From Paenalcaligenes suwonensis (GTDB taxonomy: Bacteria; Pseudomonadota; Gammaproteobacteria; Burkholderiales; Burkholderiaceae_B): a DNA stretch of 64,000 bases. The notes beneath the pieces were generated by a model. That model searched no databases. It was not told the origin of the DNA and worked only from the letters and a program-made list of their open reading frames with translations. Both the position numbers and the translations under genes were made by a program. This document shows, piece by piece, positions 8,223-18,246 of this stretch; position 1 is the first letter of the stretch; the number at the start of each line of letters is the position of its first letter. The DNA is taken from contig NZ_JAANPV010000006.1 of the NCBI RefSeq assembly GCF_011290505.1, positions 186,001-250,000 on the forward strand, in the 5' to 3' direction.

Positions 8223-9482
8223 TTACTGGGCCTTTTCTTGGTCCAGTTCAAAGGCTTTGTGCAGCGCACGTACCGCCAATTCCATGTACTTCTCGTCGAT
8301 CACTACGGAAGTTTTGATTTCGCTGGTGCTAATCATCTGGATATTGATGCCTTCTTCGGACAAGGCACGGAACATGGCGCTGGCCACACCGGCATGGCTA
8401 CGCATACCAATACCTACGATGGATACTTTAGCCACTTTGCTATCGAAAACAATTTCGCCTGCACCCACTGCTGGCCCAATTTGGGTTTCCAACAATTCGT
8501 TAGTGCGGTCCGCATCAATACGATTAACAGTGAAAGAGAAGTCAGTAGTGCCCTGTGCAGACAAGTTCTGCAGGATCATGTCTACATCGATGTTAGCTGC
8601 GGCGATTGGGCCCAAGATGGAATAGGCTACCCCTGGGGTGTCAGGTACGGCACGCAGGGTAAATTTGGCTTCATCACGGCTAAAAGCGATACCCGATACA
8701 ACGGCAGCTTCCATTTTTTGATCTTCCTCGAATGTAATCAATGTACCCGAGTTCTTTTCTTCCTCGAGCGCAATTTCTGGGTCGGTAAGCGATGATAATA
8801 CGCGTACCGGCACACGATATTTACCCGCAAATTCTACAGAACGGATTTGCAGTACTTTAGAGCCTAGCGATGCCAGCTCAAACATTTCCTCAAAAGACAC
8901 CACGCTCATGCGACGCGCTTCTGGCACCACGCGAGGGTCAGTTGTGTAGACACCATCCACGTCAGTAAAGATCAGGCACTCTTCTGCACCCATAGCCGCA
9001 GCAATCGCTACCGCCGAGGTGTCGGAACCACCACGACCCAAGGTCGTAATGTTGCCGTTGTCATCAATACCTTGGAAACCCGTCACAATCACGACGCGCC
9101 CAGCATCCAGGTCGCCCTTAACGCGGTCGCTATCAATAGATTTAATTCGGGCCTTGGTGTAGGCGGAGTCGGTATGCACGGCTACCTGCCAACCAGCGTA
9201 ACTACGTGCAGGCACACCCATTGCGATCAACGCCATAGCCAGCAAAGAGCTGCTGGCCTGTTCGCCAGTTGCCGCAAGCATGTCCTGTTCGCGTGCATCG
9301 GGGCGTGGGCTAATTTCTTTAGCCAACCCTAACAAACGGTTAGTTTCTCCTGACATAGCAGAAGGTACGACTACGACCTGGTGACCGGCCGCATGCCATT
9401 TGGCCACGCGTTTTGCGACATTTCTGATGCGCTCCACAGAGCCCATAGAAGTGCCGCCATATTTTTGAACGATCAAGGACAT
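8223..9482 (-). CDS. lysC: Aspartate kinase
   Basis: This 419-residue enzyme phosphorylates aspartate, the first step to lysine, threonine, methionine and diaminopimelate. The N-terminal kinase domain begins VQKYGGTSMG with Lys7 as the ATP/substrate lysine, and contains GRGGSDTSAVA and the FTDVDGVYTTDPR nucleotide-site segment. Two ACT domains follow (about residues 265-410), where lysine and threonine bind for feedback control. Length and order fit the monofunctional aspartokinase of Burkholderiales. A 183-bp non-coding gap with strong secondary structure separates it from tilS upstream, so expression may be controlled at the leader. Confidence 0.97.
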   Translation of the reverse strand: MSLIVQKYGGTSMGSVERIRNVAKRVAKWHAAGHQVVVVPSAMSGETNRLLGLAKEISPRPDAREQDMLAATGEQASSSLLAMALIAMGVPARSYAGWQVAVHTDSAYTKARIKSIDSDRVKGDLDAGRVVIVTGFQGIDDNGNITTLGRGGSDTSAVAIAAAMGAEECLIFTDVDGVYTTDPRVVPEARRMSVVSFEEMFELASLGSKVLQIRSVEFAGKYRVPVRVLSSLTDPEIALEEEKNSGTLITFEEDQKMEAAVVSGIAFSRDEAKFTLRAVPDTPGVAYSILGPIAAANIDVDMILQNLSAQGTTDFSFTVNRIDADRTNELLETQIGPAVGAGEIVFDSKVAKVSIVGIGMRSHAGVASAMFRALSEEGINIQMISTSEIKTSVVIDEKYMELAVRALHKAFELDQEKAQ

Positions 9483-9523
9483 CTTATTACTCGAAAATCA
9501 ATAGAAGTGGTGTCTGTACCTAA

Positions 9524-9655
9524 AAATGCCCCACTGCCTAGCCGGCTGCGCAAGGTGCGTATCCCCAAGGGGCTCGCTTTTGCCTTGGGACGGCCCGGTG
9601 GCGAAAAAGGGCCATTCTATTCTAACGATATTTCCCGTCGTCGAATGGGGCATTT
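9524..9655 (-). promoter_or_regulatory. Structured tilS-lysC intergenic element
   Basis: On the minus strand AAATGCCCCA (9646-9655) can pair with TGGGGCATTT (9524-9533), closing a 132-nt domain. Inside are GGCCC/GGGCC (9592-9613), CCCAAGG/CCTTGGG (9564-9589) and the self-complementary AGCCGGCT (9539-9546). The closing strand runs into five T residues. It may be a cis-acting leader RNA of lysC, a terminator of tilS, or a copy of an interspersed palindromic element; the sequence alone does not decide. Confidence 0.45.
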
Positions 9656-9665
9656 ATCAGACTTT

Positions 9666-10769
9666 TCATGCATATTGTTGCAAAATTACACGCCCTTGGC
9701 GACAAATCACGTAAAACTCGCCATGTTTTACTTGCATGTGCCGGTCAAAGCCCAACGCGTGCAAGGTACGCATTTGACGCATCATGTCATCCAAACGTGC
9801 TTCGGTAGGCATTTTCAGCCCTGCTAACGCTAACCAATGACGCATCACCTGTGCTTGGCGTGCGGCGCTAAGTTCGCGCCACGCTTTCAAATCAAAACTA
9901 TGATCACGCTTGCGATAATCCAAGCGCAGCAAATCTTCAGCCGCTACTTCTTCCAATAACTGGGCAGTATCACGGCTTAACTTCGCGTGACGTGTCAGTA
10001 TTTTTTGCCACCCCGGCCAGCGTTCATTCAAGTGCGGTTTTAAGCGTTCACGGACAGCACCACGCGTGTAATCATCATTGACGTTGGTGCCATCTTGTAC
10101 GGGCGTCCAGCTCAAGTGCTGCGTCAGTTGCTCGCCTACGGCCAACAATAGGCTACGAGGCATATCTAACCATGGGCGAAGCACCGTAAAGCCCTCTCGC
10201 TGGCTGACAGGCGCCATAGCGCCTAAACCTGTAGGCCCTGAACCCCGTAATAAGCGCAGCAATACCGTTTCAGCTTGGTCATCTTGATGGTGCGCCACAA
10301 ATAGATGATGCACACCTACGCGCTGACACAGCGCCTGAAACGCAAGATAACGTGCATCGCGTGCAGCGGCTTCAATCCCCGTGCCCGACAGCAAGTCTAC
10401 GTGTACCCGTTCTATATGAATACTTGCACCTAGATGGTGGGCAAGCGTTTGTACATGCTGCGACCACTGGTCAGCTACGTCTTGTAGCCCGTGATGCACA
10501 TGAAAACAATGTAGTGGCAGGTTTAGGGCATTTGCCCAAACCGCCATATGCAGCGCCAAGGCTGCAGAGTCCACCCCACCACTTAATGCAACCGCAACCT
10601 GCTGCACCGTAGCTGGTGGCAGGTTGCTATACAGGGTGTGGATGGACTGCAATAACCGCTTATCGCACAGTTCAGCCAGCGGATGGGCCTGAATCTGTGC
10701 GAGCGGAAATTTAGGAACGAACTTCCTGGAAACGGCCATAAGACAGCAAACGCTCCAAGCGACGCTCAC
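9666..10769 (-). CDS. tilS: tRNA(Ile)-lysidine synthase
   Basis: TilS attaches lysine to C34 of the CAU-anticodon tRNA-Ile so that it reads AUA. The PP-loop motif [13 protein letters not shown] binds ATP, and the later segments [19 protein letters not shown] and GLGAM are characteristic. At 367 residues it is a shorter TilS that keeps the N-terminal catalytic domain and one further domain, as in many beta-proteobacteria. The GTG start at 10769 overlaps the end of accA by 59 bp. An ATG at 10736 is an equally plausible start, and neither has a strong ribosome site, which suggests translational coupling to accA. Confidence 0.93.
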   Translation of the reverse strand: MSVAWSVCCLMAVSRKFVPKFPLAQIQAHPLAELCDKRLLQSIHTLYSNLPPATVQQVAVALSGGVDSAALALHMAVWANALNLPLHCFHVHHGLQDVADQWSQHVQTLAHHLGASIHIERVHVDLLSGTGIEAAARDARYLAFQALCQRVGVHHLFVAHHQDDQAETVLLRLLRGSGPTGLGAMAPVSQREGFTVLRPWLDMPRSLLLAVGEQLTQHLSWTPVQDGTNVNDDYTRGAVRERLKPHLNERWPGWQKILTRHAKLSRDTAQLLEEVAAEDLLRLDYRKRDHSFDLKAWRELSAARQAQVMRHWLALAGLKMPTEARLDDMMRQMRTLHALGFDRHMQVKHGEFYVICRQGRVILQQYA

Positions 10770-11676
10770 GCAGTTGCTCAGGGTTTAAGCCAGACAACTG
10801 GCGTAAGGATTCGGCTAATGCACGACCTAACTGACGAGCCATAGTGGCTGGGTCACGGTGTGCGCCGCCTACAGGCTCGTTTACAACGCGATCAATCAAT
10901 TCCAGCTCTTTAAGACGTGGGGCTGTAATTGCCAAGGCCTCAGCCGCTACCGATGCTTTATCAGCACTACGCCACAAAATAGACGCACACCCTTCTGGGG
11001 AAATTACCGCATAGGTTGCGTATTGCAGCATCAACACCGTATCGGCCACAGCAATCGCCAATGCACCACCCGAACCACCTTCACCAATAATGGTGGTGAT
11101 AATAGGCACATTGAGCTCAGCCATAGCGTACAGGTTATGACCAATAGCTTCAGACTGACCACGCTCTTCCGCACCAATACCTGGGTAAGCACCGGGGGTG
11201 TCTACGAAGGTAAAGACGGGGATATTGAATTTTTCAGCCAAGCGCATCAAACGCAACGCTTTACGATAGCCTTCTGGACGTGGCATACCGAAGTTACGAC
11301 GTGCACGCTCTTTGGTATCACGGCCTTTTTGGTGACCAATCACCATGCAAGGCAAACCGTTAAAGCGTGCTAAGCCACCAACAATCGCTTGGTCATCGGC
11401 ATACATACGATCGCCATGCAGCTCATGGTAGTCTGTGAAAATTTCATTCACATAATCCATGGTGTAAGGACGTTGTGGGTGGCGTGCCACCAACGCTGTT
11501 TGCCAAGGCGTTAATTTTTCGTAGATGCTACGTGCCAGCGTTTGGCTTTTTTGTTGTAGCCTGCTGAGTTCTTCCGAAATATCAACAGCAGAATCCGTTT
11601 GAACAAAACGTAACTCTTCGATCTTGTTTTCGAGTTCGGCAATAGGCTGCTCAAACTCTAGAAATGTATTTCGCAT
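10711..11676 (-). CDS. accA: Acetyl-CoA carboxylase carboxyltransferase subunit alpha
   Basis: This 321-residue protein is the alpha subunit of the carboxyltransferase that moves CO2 from carboxybiotin to acetyl-CoA, giving malonyl-CoA for fatty acid synthesis. Typical stretches are [52 protein letters not shown] and [11 protein letters not shown], the last lining the CoA/oxyanion site. Length matches the E. coli protein (about 319). It acts in the cytoplasm with AccD, which is not in the window. It sits between the glycosylase and tilS, overlapping tilS. Confidence 0.97.
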   Translation of the reverse strand: MRNTFLEFEQPIAELENKIEELRFVQTDSAVDISEELSRLQQKSQTLARSIYEKLTPWQTALVARHPQRPYTMDYVNEIFTDYHELHGDRMYADDQAIVGGLARFNGLPCMVIGHQKGRDTKERARRNFGMPRPEGYRKALRLMRLAEKFNIPVFTFVDTPGAYPGIGAEERGQSEAIGHNLYAMAELNVPIITTIIGEGGSGGALAIAVADTVLMLQYATYAVISPEGCASILWRSADKASVAAEALAITAPRLKELELIDRVVNEPVGGAHRDPATMARQLGRALAESLRQLSGLNPEQLRERRLERLLSYGRFQEVRS

Positions 11677-11703
11677 TGTTGTGTCTTCGGGTTAATCGCT
11701 AAT

Positions 11704-12327
11704 TCATTCGCTTTCGACAACAGGTTCTAGGCTACGCCACAAATACCAAGTTGCCACCGTACACCAGGGAGTCCAGGCCTGAGCCACTTCACGTGCCTCA
11801 AAGCGGGATACTGGCTCACCACTGTAATAATGTTGGGAGATAGCCCGAATCAATCCGGCATCGTCCAACGGTAATACATCTGCACGATGCAGGTTAAATA
11901 TCAGGAACATTTCCGCTGTCCAGCGACCAATGCCACGAATGGCACAGAGCTCTCTGATAATGGCCTCATCGTCCATATCTTGCCAACTTTCTGGGTTTAC
12001 CTTGCGCTCTTTAAAATGCAGCGCCAGATCCAGAATATATTCGGCTTTACGTTTGGGCATGCCCATCTGTTGCAAGGCTGCGACTTCCAACGCTAACACA
12101 TCGGCTGGCGTTGCAGGCGCCTCAAAAGCATTATTAAACCGCTCCCAAATCGCCTCCGCATTGCGGCGACTCACTTGCTGGCCAATCACGGCTCGTACCA
12201 ACGTGGCAAAAGCTTCTGAAGGCGGTTTCAGGTGTTCTTCAGCAAACGTGGGGATGATTTTACGCAGAATCCTATCGCGTTTCATCAAATGTGTTTTGGC
12301 TTCATCCCAATAATGCGGTTTATGCAC
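11704..12327 (-). CDS. DNA-3-methyladenine glycosylase II-like HhH-GPD protein
   Basis: This 207-residue base-excision repair glycosylase has the helix-hairpin-helix LCAIRGIGRWTAEMFLIF and the downstream catalytic Asp in LPLDDAGL, the layout of AlkA/MPG-II enzymes. It should remove alkylated purines, such as 3-methyladenine, from DNA. I choose the GTG at 12327 because AGGAG, overlapping the cysS stop codon region, lies 9 bp before it. A GTG nine codons upstream overlaps cysS and has no ribosome site. It is probably coupled to cysS. Confidence 0.88.
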   Translation of the reverse strand: MHKPHYWDEAKTHLMKRDRILRKIIPTFAEEHLKPPSEAFATLVRAVIGQQVSRRNAEAIWERFNNAFEAPATPADVLALEVAALQQMGMPKRKAEYILDLALHFKERKVNPESWQDMDDEAIIRELCAIRGIGRWTAEMFLIFNLHRADVLPLDDAGLIRAISQHYYSGEPVSRFEAREVAQAWTPWCTVATWYLWRSLEPVVESE

Positions 12328-12338
12328 TATCTTTGCTC

Positions 12339-13793
12339 CTAGGCTCGACGCCACTGCGTGACACCACCAGCCTTGTCTTCTAGCTCTATACCCGCTTCTT
12401 GCAATTGCTTGCGCACAGCATCGGCCTTGGCGAAATCGCGGTCTGCTTTGGCTTGTGTACGTTCAGCAACCAACGCATCAATCGCGTCATCGCTAAGTTG
12501 GTTTTCGGTAGCACCTTGACGTGCATCACGCACATAGCGCGATGCAGAACGTAAATACTGGGCAGGGTCTTTCTGCAACAAGCCCAATACGCCACCCAAT
12601 GCTTTCATCAAGCCAGCGCTTTGTTGGCATTTGTCACGGTTGGCCGCCGCTGAAAGCTCAAACAATACCGCTACGGCACCCGCCGTATTGAAATCATCGT
12701 TCATAGCCGCCGCAAAACGTTGCGCCGCTGGCAAAGACCAATCAATTTCTTGCTCAGCCGCAGGCACGTTTGCCAAGGTTTGGTACAAACGGTCTACAGC
12801 GTGTTGCGCATCAAATAGGTTATCTGCCGCATAGTTTTGCGTACTGCGGTAGTGATTGCGCACAATAAAGAAACGCAACATTTCAGCTTCACGTGGGTTA
12901 GCCACATAGGTAGACTGATCTGCTGCATCGCCATCGACGGCAATGGTTTGACGGATATTGCGGAAATTGCCCAACGATTTGGACATTTTCTCGGCATCTA
13001 CCATCAAGGGGCCACAGTGCATCCAGTAGTTGGCCATGGTGCCGCCAAACGCGCCTTCAGACTGTGCAATTTCGTTTTCATGGTGCGGGAATTTCAAGTC
13101 AGGCCCACCACCGTGTATATCTAGCGGCATACCCAATAGGGAATGGCTCATGGCCGAACACTCAATGTGCCAGCCCGGACGGCCCAAGCCGTAGGGGGAC
13201 TCCCACTTGGACTCTGCCGGCTCTTCAGCTTTGGCAGATTTCCACAAGACAAAGTCCAGCGGGTCGCGTTTGCCATCAGCCACCGCTACGCGTTCACCTG
13301 CTCGTAGATCATCTAGCGTTTTGCCCGACAATTTGCCGTAGCCATCGAACTTGCGTACAGCAAAGTTCACATCGCCGTCACTACCTTGGTAGGCCAAACC
13401 GTTTTCTTCCAGTTTGCCAATAATACCCAGCATATCGCCCACATACTGCGTCGCACGGGGTTCGGAATCGGGAGACTCCACACCCAAGGCTTTTTCATCC
13501 GCATGCATAGCCGCAATATAAAATTCGGTCACTTCGCCCAGCGTGCGATTTGTTTCTACCGCGCGACGAATAATCTTATCGTCGATGTCTGTAATATTGC
13601 GGACGTAGTTCACCTGATAACCTGACTGACGCAGCCATCGCTGAATCACGTCAAAACTTACCAACATGCGTGCATGCCCAAGGTGACAAAAATCGTACAC
13701 AGTCATACCACACACATACATGCGCACAACGCCAGCCTGGCTAGGCTTAAATTCTTCTTTGCTACGCGACAATGTATTATAAATGTGCAACAT
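12339..13793 (-). CDS. cysS: Cysteine--tRNA ligase
   Basis: This 484-residue class I synthetase charges tRNA-Cys. It shows YVCGMTVYD with a zinc-binding Cys, the HIGH-like HLGHARM, the further zinc ligands in WHIECSAMS and [10 protein letters not shown], and KMSKSLGNF as the KMSKS loop. The C-terminal segment after about residue 400 is the anticodon-binding region. Length fits the family (461 in E. coli) with a slightly longer insert. Gene order with the glycosylase and accA is typical of Burkholderiales. It diverges from the TPR-protein gene across 131 bp. Confidence 0.97.
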   Translation of the reverse strand: MLHIYNTLSRSKEEFKPSQAGVVRMYVCGMTVYDFCHLGHARMLVSFDVIQRWLRQSGYQVNYVRNITDIDDKIIRRAVETNRTLGEVTEFYIAAMHADEKALGVESPDSEPRATQYVGDMLGIIGKLEENGLAYQGSDGDVNFAVRKFDGYGKLSGKTLDDLRAGERVAVADGKRDPLDFVLWKSAKAEEPAESKWESPYGLGRPGWHIECSAMSHSLLGMPLDIHGGGPDLKFPHHENEIAQSEGAFGGTMANYWMHCGPLMVDAEKMSKSLGNFRNIRQTIAVDGDAADQSTYVANPREAEMLRFFIVRNHYRSTQNYAADNLFDAQHAVDRLYQTLANVPAAEQEIDWSLPAAQRFAAAMNDDFNTAGAVAVLFELSAAANRDKCQQSAGLMKALGGVLGLLQKDPAQYLRSASRYVRDARQGATENQLSDDAIDALVAERTQAKADRDFAKADAVRKQLQEAGIELEDKAGGVTQWRRA

Positions 13794-13924
13794 GTACAGT
13801 AATCACTTAAAAATCAATACGATAGAATAAAAAATCACGCCAACGCAAGCGTGAATCACCACCGATCCACCAGACACGCTAAAATGACGGATCGTAAAGT
13901 ATACCAATAAAGGCATCTGACTTC

Positions 13925-14590
13925 GTGAACCAGACTCTTAATCGCCTGCAAGCGTGTGTATTCGCCTCGCTTTTCATTATAGGGGGTATTTCCAGCATTG
14001 CTCATGCTCAAACACCGCCCACCAAGCTCTCTGTTCAAGATCAAGAGATTTTTCCCAACGAAGTACGGGAAGAACGAGGCTGGAAAGGTTTAGCCCGCAT
14101 TCTGGACTCTGTTAGCCCCGGCGCTGACACCTCACGCCCACTGACTGCCAGCGAAATTACCCAACGCATACAACGTATGTTAGATGCAGGGCAAGCCGCT
14201 GAAGCCTTGGATTCCATCGAAAAACGCTTGGAACAACGCGCAGCACGCAACGAAATAGGCTCTGACGTACAACTGTTGTTTTTACAGGGACGCGCCTTAT
14301 CTGCCCTGAATCGCCATGACGATGCGATTGCCGCCTACCAACAACTCACTATTGATGCCCCTGAGTTGCCCGAGCCATGGAATAATCTGGCCGCAGAATA
14401 TATGCGCCAAGGTAAATTAATGATGGCTAAAGAAGCTCTAGAAATGGCATTGGCGGCAGACCCTAACTATAGAGTTGCACGCGCCAATCTGGGTGAAGTA
14501 CAGCTGATGCTTGCGAATGAATCGTTCAAAGCATCTGGACAACTAGGCCAAGCTCGTACACAACAAACTCAGCAAATTCTGCAACAATAG
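13925..14590 (+). CDS. TPR-repeat protein, exported
   Basis: This 221-residue protein begins with a cleavable signal peptide (basic NQTLNR, hydrophobic ACVFASLFIIGGI, and a likely cut after AHA). Residues about 75-200 form tetratricopeptide helices, recognisable in ALNRHDDAIAAYQQL, PEPWNNLAAEYMRQG and AALAADPNYRVARANLGE. Such proteins are protein-protein adaptors in the periplasm or at the outer membrane; the partner is unknown. The start is a GTG with only a weak AAAGG upstream. It precedes the cyclophilin and lpxH genes, and the order is shared with related genomes. No enzymatic motif is visible. Confidence 0.82.
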   Translation: MNQTLNRLQACVFASLFIIGGISSIAHAQTPPTKLSVQDQEIFPNEVREERGWKGLARILDSVSPGADTSRPLTASEITQRIQRMLDAGQAAEALDSIEKRLEQRAARNEIGSDVQLLFLQGRALSALNRHDDAIAAYQQLTIDAPELPEPWNNLAAEYMRQGKLMMAKEALEMALAADPNYRVARANLGEVQLMLANESFKASGQLGQARTQQTQQILQQ

Positions 14591-14623
14591 TTTTTTATCT
14601 ATTTTTAACGAGCATCGCCTATT

Positions 14624-15271
14624 ATGCAAAACTTATCCCTATTCAAGTCTACGCATGCCTTGGCTATGCGCTTTTTTACTCTTGCCGCTCTGCTTTGCTT
14701 TGCAGGTCTGGTATTTTCACCAGCACATGCGGCCTCATCAACTACAACACAAGGTAGCGCCATGAGCACAAACCAAAAAGTTAAACTGCAAACTAACAAA
14801 GGCGACATCATCATTGAATTGAACGCCGAAGCAGCACCTAAAACAGTAGAAAACTTCATCGGCTACGTGCAAGACGGTTTTTACGACGGTACTGTTTTCC
14901 ACCGCGTGATCAACAACTTCATGATCCAAGGCGGCGGTTTTGAAGCTGGCATGAAACAAAAAGCCACTAAATCTCCCGTAGAGAACGAAGCCAACAACGG
15001 TCTGAAAAACGACGAGTACACCTTGGCTATGGCTCGTACTTCCGACCCACACTCTGCTACAGCACAGTTCTTCATCAACGTTACCAACAACGACTTCTTG
15101 AACTTCACTTCCCCTACACCTAATGGTTGGGGCTACGCCGTATTCGGTAAAGTCGTAGAAGGCCAAGACGTTGTAGACAGCATGAAAACCGTGAAAACCG
15201 GCAACAAAGGTTTCCACCAAGACGTGCCTGTGGAAGACTTGGTTATTGAAAGCGCCACTATCGTTGAATAA
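14624..15271 (+). CDS. Peptidyl-prolyl cis-trans isomerase, cyclophilin type
   Basis: This 215-residue cyclophilin speeds cis-trans isomerisation of prolyl bonds. Core motifs are [15 protein letters not shown] with the catalytic Arg and [11 protein letters not shown], and the domain spans about residues 50-213. The long form has a signal peptide (hydrophobic [15 protein letters not shown], cut near AHA), giving a periplasmic enzyme. A second ATG at 14762, preceded by AAGGTAG, begins exactly at the cyclophilin core and would give a cytoplasmic form. Either single use or dual initiation is possible. Its end overlaps the start of lpxH. Confidence 0.93.
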   Translation: MQNLSLFKSTHALAMRFFTLAALLCFAGLVFSPAHAASSTTTQGSAMSTNQKVKLQTNKGDIIIELNAEAAPKTVENFIGYVQDGFYDGTVFHRVINNFMIQGGGFEAGMKQKATKSPVENEANNGLKNDEYTLAMARTSDPHSATAQFFINVTNNDFLNFTSPTPNGWGYAVFGKVVEGQDVVDSMKTVKTGNKGFHQDVPVEDLVIESATIVE

Positions 15272-16088
15272 ACGGGCGTTACGCGGCACCGTTTGGCTTG
15301 CCGCGGATATACACCTGGGGCCGCAAGGCCCCCACACCGCAGCGGCCTTCTACCAGTTTCTGGAGCAGGCCGCTGACGCATGTGAGCACCTAATTCTTGT
15401 GGGGGATATTTTCAACGCATGGATTGGTGACGAACAAATACGCGCACCCGAACCTTGGCTGCACACTGCCTTGCAACATTTGCAGCAGTTTAGCCAACGT
15501 AAAAAACTCTACCTAGTACGAGGCAATCGCGATTTCTTGATTGGTAAAGAGCTGGCCACCTTTTTACAGGCCGAACTGTTACCCGATCAACTTATTCTGC
15601 ACACGGACGCCTTTGAGTTTTTGCTCATGCACGGCGATGAGCTATGTACAGACGATCACAGCTACCAGCGATTTAGACGCATTGTGCGCCACAAGCTCAC
15701 CCAAGCGCTGTTCTACAGTTTGAGCCTGAAAAGCCGCCAACGTATTGCTAACTTTTTTAGAAAACGCAGCAAAGCAGCCGGCCAACACAAAACCTATCAG
15801 ATTACCGACGTCAATGCAGGCGCCTGCCTAGACATCATGCTGCTGAATAACCAGCCCACGCTGATACACGGGCATACTCACCGCCCCGCCTTGCACCATC
15901 TGGATGCGCAACACCCCGACTACCGTCGTATTGTGTTGCCCGACTGGGAGTTCGATCACAGCCAGCCCCCGCGTGCAGGATGGCTATCCATTACCAGCGA
16001 GCACATCACCTTGCACCGCCAAGGCCATGACGACTTACTGTGTGGTGTAGTCTCTGCGCCCCCACAACAGCAACAGGCCAACGTCTAA
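15246..16088 (+). CDS. lpxH: UDP-2,3-diacylglucosamine diphosphatase
   Basis: LpxH hydrolyses UDP-2,3-diacylglucosamine to lipid X and UMP at the inner membrane, a lipid A step. It is a calcineurin-like metallophosphoesterase with all expected metal motifs: [36 protein letters not shown] and HGHTHRPA. At 280 residues it is longer than the E. coli protein (240) at the C-terminus. The start is uncertain. TTG codons at 15246 and 15264 both overlap the cyclophilin stop and neither has a clear ribosome site, so translation is probably coupled. The metal core begins only about residue 15. Confidence 0.95.
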   Translation: MKAPLSLNKRALRGTVWLAADIHLGPQGPHTAAAFYQFLEQAADACEHLILVGDIFNAWIGDEQIRAPEPWLHTALQHLQQFSQRKKLYLVRGNRDFLIGKELATFLQAELLPDQLILHTDAFEFLLMHGDELCTDDHSYQRFRRIVRHKLTQALFYSLSLKSRQRIANFFRKRSKAAGQHKTYQITDVNAGACLDIMLLNNQPTLIHGHTHRPALHHLDAQHPDYRRIVLPDWEFDHSQPPRAGWLSITSEHITLHRQGHDDLLCGVVSAPPQQQQANV

Positions 16089-16100
16089 ACGCTGGCCTGT
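16073..16100 (+). terminator. Weak hairpin at the lpxH stop codon
   Basis: ACAGGCCA and TGGCCTGT form an 8-bp stem across the lpxH stop codon. There is no good T run after it, so it is only a possible terminator between lpxH and the convergent lyase gene. Confidence 0.35.
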
Positions 16101-16126
16101 GTGTTTACTGCTATTGCTGGCAAACC

Positions 16127-17053
16127 TTAGTCGATGACGTCAGGAATGATAGTGCGCTGAATAGAACTATCTAAAGACTCGTAGCCAAAGTAATTAATTA
16201 ACTCGTACAACTCGGCACGTGTTTGCATGTGCGGTACGCTGCTTGCCGCCGAACCTGTTTTCTTCAGGCTGTTATAGAAAAGCTCCATTGCTTTGGCCGC
16301 AATACGTAAGCTGGACACTGGCCAAATCGCCATGTCGTAGCCCAATTTTTCAAACTCTTCCGCAGAAGTTTGTGGCGTACGGCCAAACTCCGTCATGTTT
16401 GCCAACAAGGGCACATCGATTTCCTTAGAGAAAATCTCGAACTCTTCTTGTGTAGTCAGTGCCTCGGGGAAAATAGCATCTGCGCCCGCCTGCACATACA
16501 TCTTGGCACGGGCAATAGCGGCTTCTAACCCTTCACTGCCTGCAGCATCGGTACGCGCAATAATACGTAGATCACGTCGTGCTTTAGAAGCCGCCGCAAT
16601 TTTGGCCGCCATATCTTCTGGGCTGACCAACTGCTTACCATTCAAGTGACCACATTTCTTAGGCAGGATTTGGTCTTCTAGCTGCACAGCAGCCACACCC
16701 ACGTCTTCAAGCTCACGCACCAAACGCATCACGTTTAGCGCTTCACCAAAACCGGTGTCACCATCCACCACCAAAGGCAAACGCGTTACACGCACTATAG
16801 CTTGCGCACGCGTCACCAACTCTTCCATCGTAATCAAGCCCAAATCGGGCAAGCCCAACGATGCTGTTAACGCGCCACCAGACAGATACAGAGCCTCAAA
16901 ACCGGCATCGCGCGCCAACAAACCACCAATGGGATCATAGGCACCCACAATGGAAATGAATTTCTTCTGTTCCCAGTAGCTTGCTAGTTGAGCACCCAGA
17001 CCACGCGGTTGCGGCTGCTCTAACCACACAGCTTTTGCATCGGTATTAGTCAT
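16127..17053 (-). CDS. prpB: PrpB-like methylisocitrate lyase family protein
   Basis: This 308-residue protein of the isocitrate lyase/PEP mutase superfamily most resembles PrpB, which splits 2-methylisocitrate to pyruvate and succinate. It has VGAYDPIGGLLARDAGF, YLSGGALTASLGLPDLG, VDGDTGFG (metal site) and the catalytic-Cys loop KKCGHL, and ends with the PrpB-like MQTRAELYELINYFGYE. Related lyases act on 2,3-dimethylmalate or oxaloacetate, so the substrate is not certain. I start at the ATG at 17053 because GGATGG lies before it. It is paired with a PrpF-like isomerase, but no prpC or prpD/acnD gene is present here. Confidence 0.82.
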   Translation of the reverse strand: MTNTDAKAVWLEQPQPRGLGAQLASYWEQKKFISIVGAYDPIGGLLARDAGFEALYLSGGALTASLGLPDLGLITMEELVTRAQAIVRVTRLPLVVDGDTGFGEALNVMRLVRELEDVGVAAVQLEDQILPKKCGHLNGKQLVSPEDMAAKIAAASKARRDLRIIARTDAAGSEGLEAAIARAKMYVQAGADAIFPEALTTQEEFEIFSKEIDVPLLANMTEFGRTPQTSAEEFEKLGYDMAIWPVSSLRIAAKAMELFYNSLKKTGSAASSVPHMQTRAELYELINYFGYESLDSSIQRTIIPDVID

Positions 17054-17079
17054 TTTTCCATCCATTCATATAACGAAAT

Positions 17080-18237
17080 TTATAGCGTAGGCACGCACAC
17101 AGCACCTTCCATCAGGCGACGCTGCGTACGCACAATACTTGCCGAAAGAATTTTCGGTGTAGGCACACCTTCTTGCTGCACCAAGTCCACACCCACCTGC
17201 ACTACCCCGCTAGGTGACCCCAAACGTATAGCGCGTAAATCCACGCCATCTCCTAAACACTGCTGCACCACACTGCCAGCAATAGCGGCCGCTGTTGCCG
17301 TAGCCAACGACACCGTAATAGGCGCCGCACGGTGCGGCTGCCCTGCAGAAATCATGCGTACCATCACGTCCACATCACGCGCTGCGATTTCTTGGCCATT
17401 AAGCGCCGTATAGGTTTGTGCCTTACCTACCATGCATAATTTAGGGATAGCAATAATGCGGGCGGCTTCCTCTAGTGACCCCGCAATTCCCATACGCACT
17501 GACGCTGCCTGACGTAAATGCTCTAGTTCAGCCAGTAAGCTGTGATGCGCATCCACAGCATCCGGCATAATGGCGGCACTTACCCCCACCGCCTCGGCTT
17601 GCACAAACACCGCAGGAATAGCCGAATCCACCAACGTAGCCGGCACTGATGCTCCTGTTAAGGTAGGCAAATCTACCTGCGCAGCCTCTGCCGGCAGCAC
17701 ACCCACCCCCCGTGTATTGGCAGGGTCTTCAAAACTTAAGGTAACCGGTGCCCCAGCAGACGCAAGCCCAGTGATACGGGTGTCACCATGCACACATGCC
17801 TCACCCTCTTCAACCAAAAAGCGCGACACAATAATCTTGCCGGAATTGGTGTTATGAATACGCACCACGCACTCCCCATTCCTAGGGCCAGCCACCATTT
17901 TTTCGTCGTACGCAAAAGGCCCAACCGCCGAGCTCATATTGCCGCAGTTACCGCTGTAATCCACCTCTGTGCCAGTAACCGAAATCTGCGCAAAGGTGTA
18001 ATCCACATCAGCACCCTCTATTGAACTAGGGCCGATAATGCACACCTTACTCAACGAGGACTGCCCACCTCCCATACCATCCAACTGTCTGGCATACGGA
18101 TCAGGACTTCCCAATGCCGCTAAAAAGATAGCAGGCCACTGCTGTTGATCCGCAGGTAAATCGGCACGTTTCAGCATCAGTGCCTTAGAGGTTCCCCCGC
18201 GCATAAATACAGCGGGTATACGGTGTTGATGGGCCAT
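17080..18237 (-). CDS. prpF: PrpF-family isomerase
   Basis: This 385-residue protein matches the PrpF family of diaminopimelate-epimerase-fold isomerases. It begins HRIPAVFMRGGTSKALMLK and continues with LDGMGGGQSSLSKVCIIG and DYSGNCGNMSSAVGPFA, whose Cys is the usual catalytic residue. PrpF itself isomerises 2-methylaconitate between trans and cis forms in the AcnD branch of the methylcitrate cycle. Other members are tautomerases such as 4-oxalomesaconate tautomerase. It sits between the lyase and the GntR regulator, all on the minus strand with short gaps, so they probably form one operon. Confidence 0.85.
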   Translation of the reverse strand: MAHQHRIPAVFMRGGTSKALMLKRADLPADQQQWPAIFLAALGSPDPYARQLDGMGGGQSSLSKVCIIGPSSIEGADVDYTFAQISVTGTEVDYSGNCGNMSSAVGPFAYDEKMVAGPRNGECVVRIHNTNSGKIIVSRFLVEEGEACVHGDTRITGLASAGAPVTLSFEDPANTRGVGVLPAEAAQVDLPTLTGASVPATLVDSAIPAVFVQAEAVGVSAAIMPDAVDAHHSLLAELEHLRQAASVRMGIAGSLEEAARIIAIPKLCMVGKAQTYTALNGQEIAARDVDVMVRMISAGQPHRAAPITVSLATATAAAIAGSVVQQCLGDGVDLRAIRLGSPSGVVQVGVDLVQQEGVPTPKILSASIVRTQRRLMEGAVCVPTL

Positions 18238-18246
18238 GCCTGTTGT

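Noticed and set aside
8238-8795. A 185-codon frame on the plus strand opposite lysC
   Set aside because: It is antisense to the conserved ACT-domain region of aspartokinase and has no ribosome site or family feature.
9483-9665. A classical lysine riboswitch before lysC
   Set aside because: The gap has strong stems, but I could not match the five-helix lysine riboswitch core; the element is listed only as an unclassified structure.
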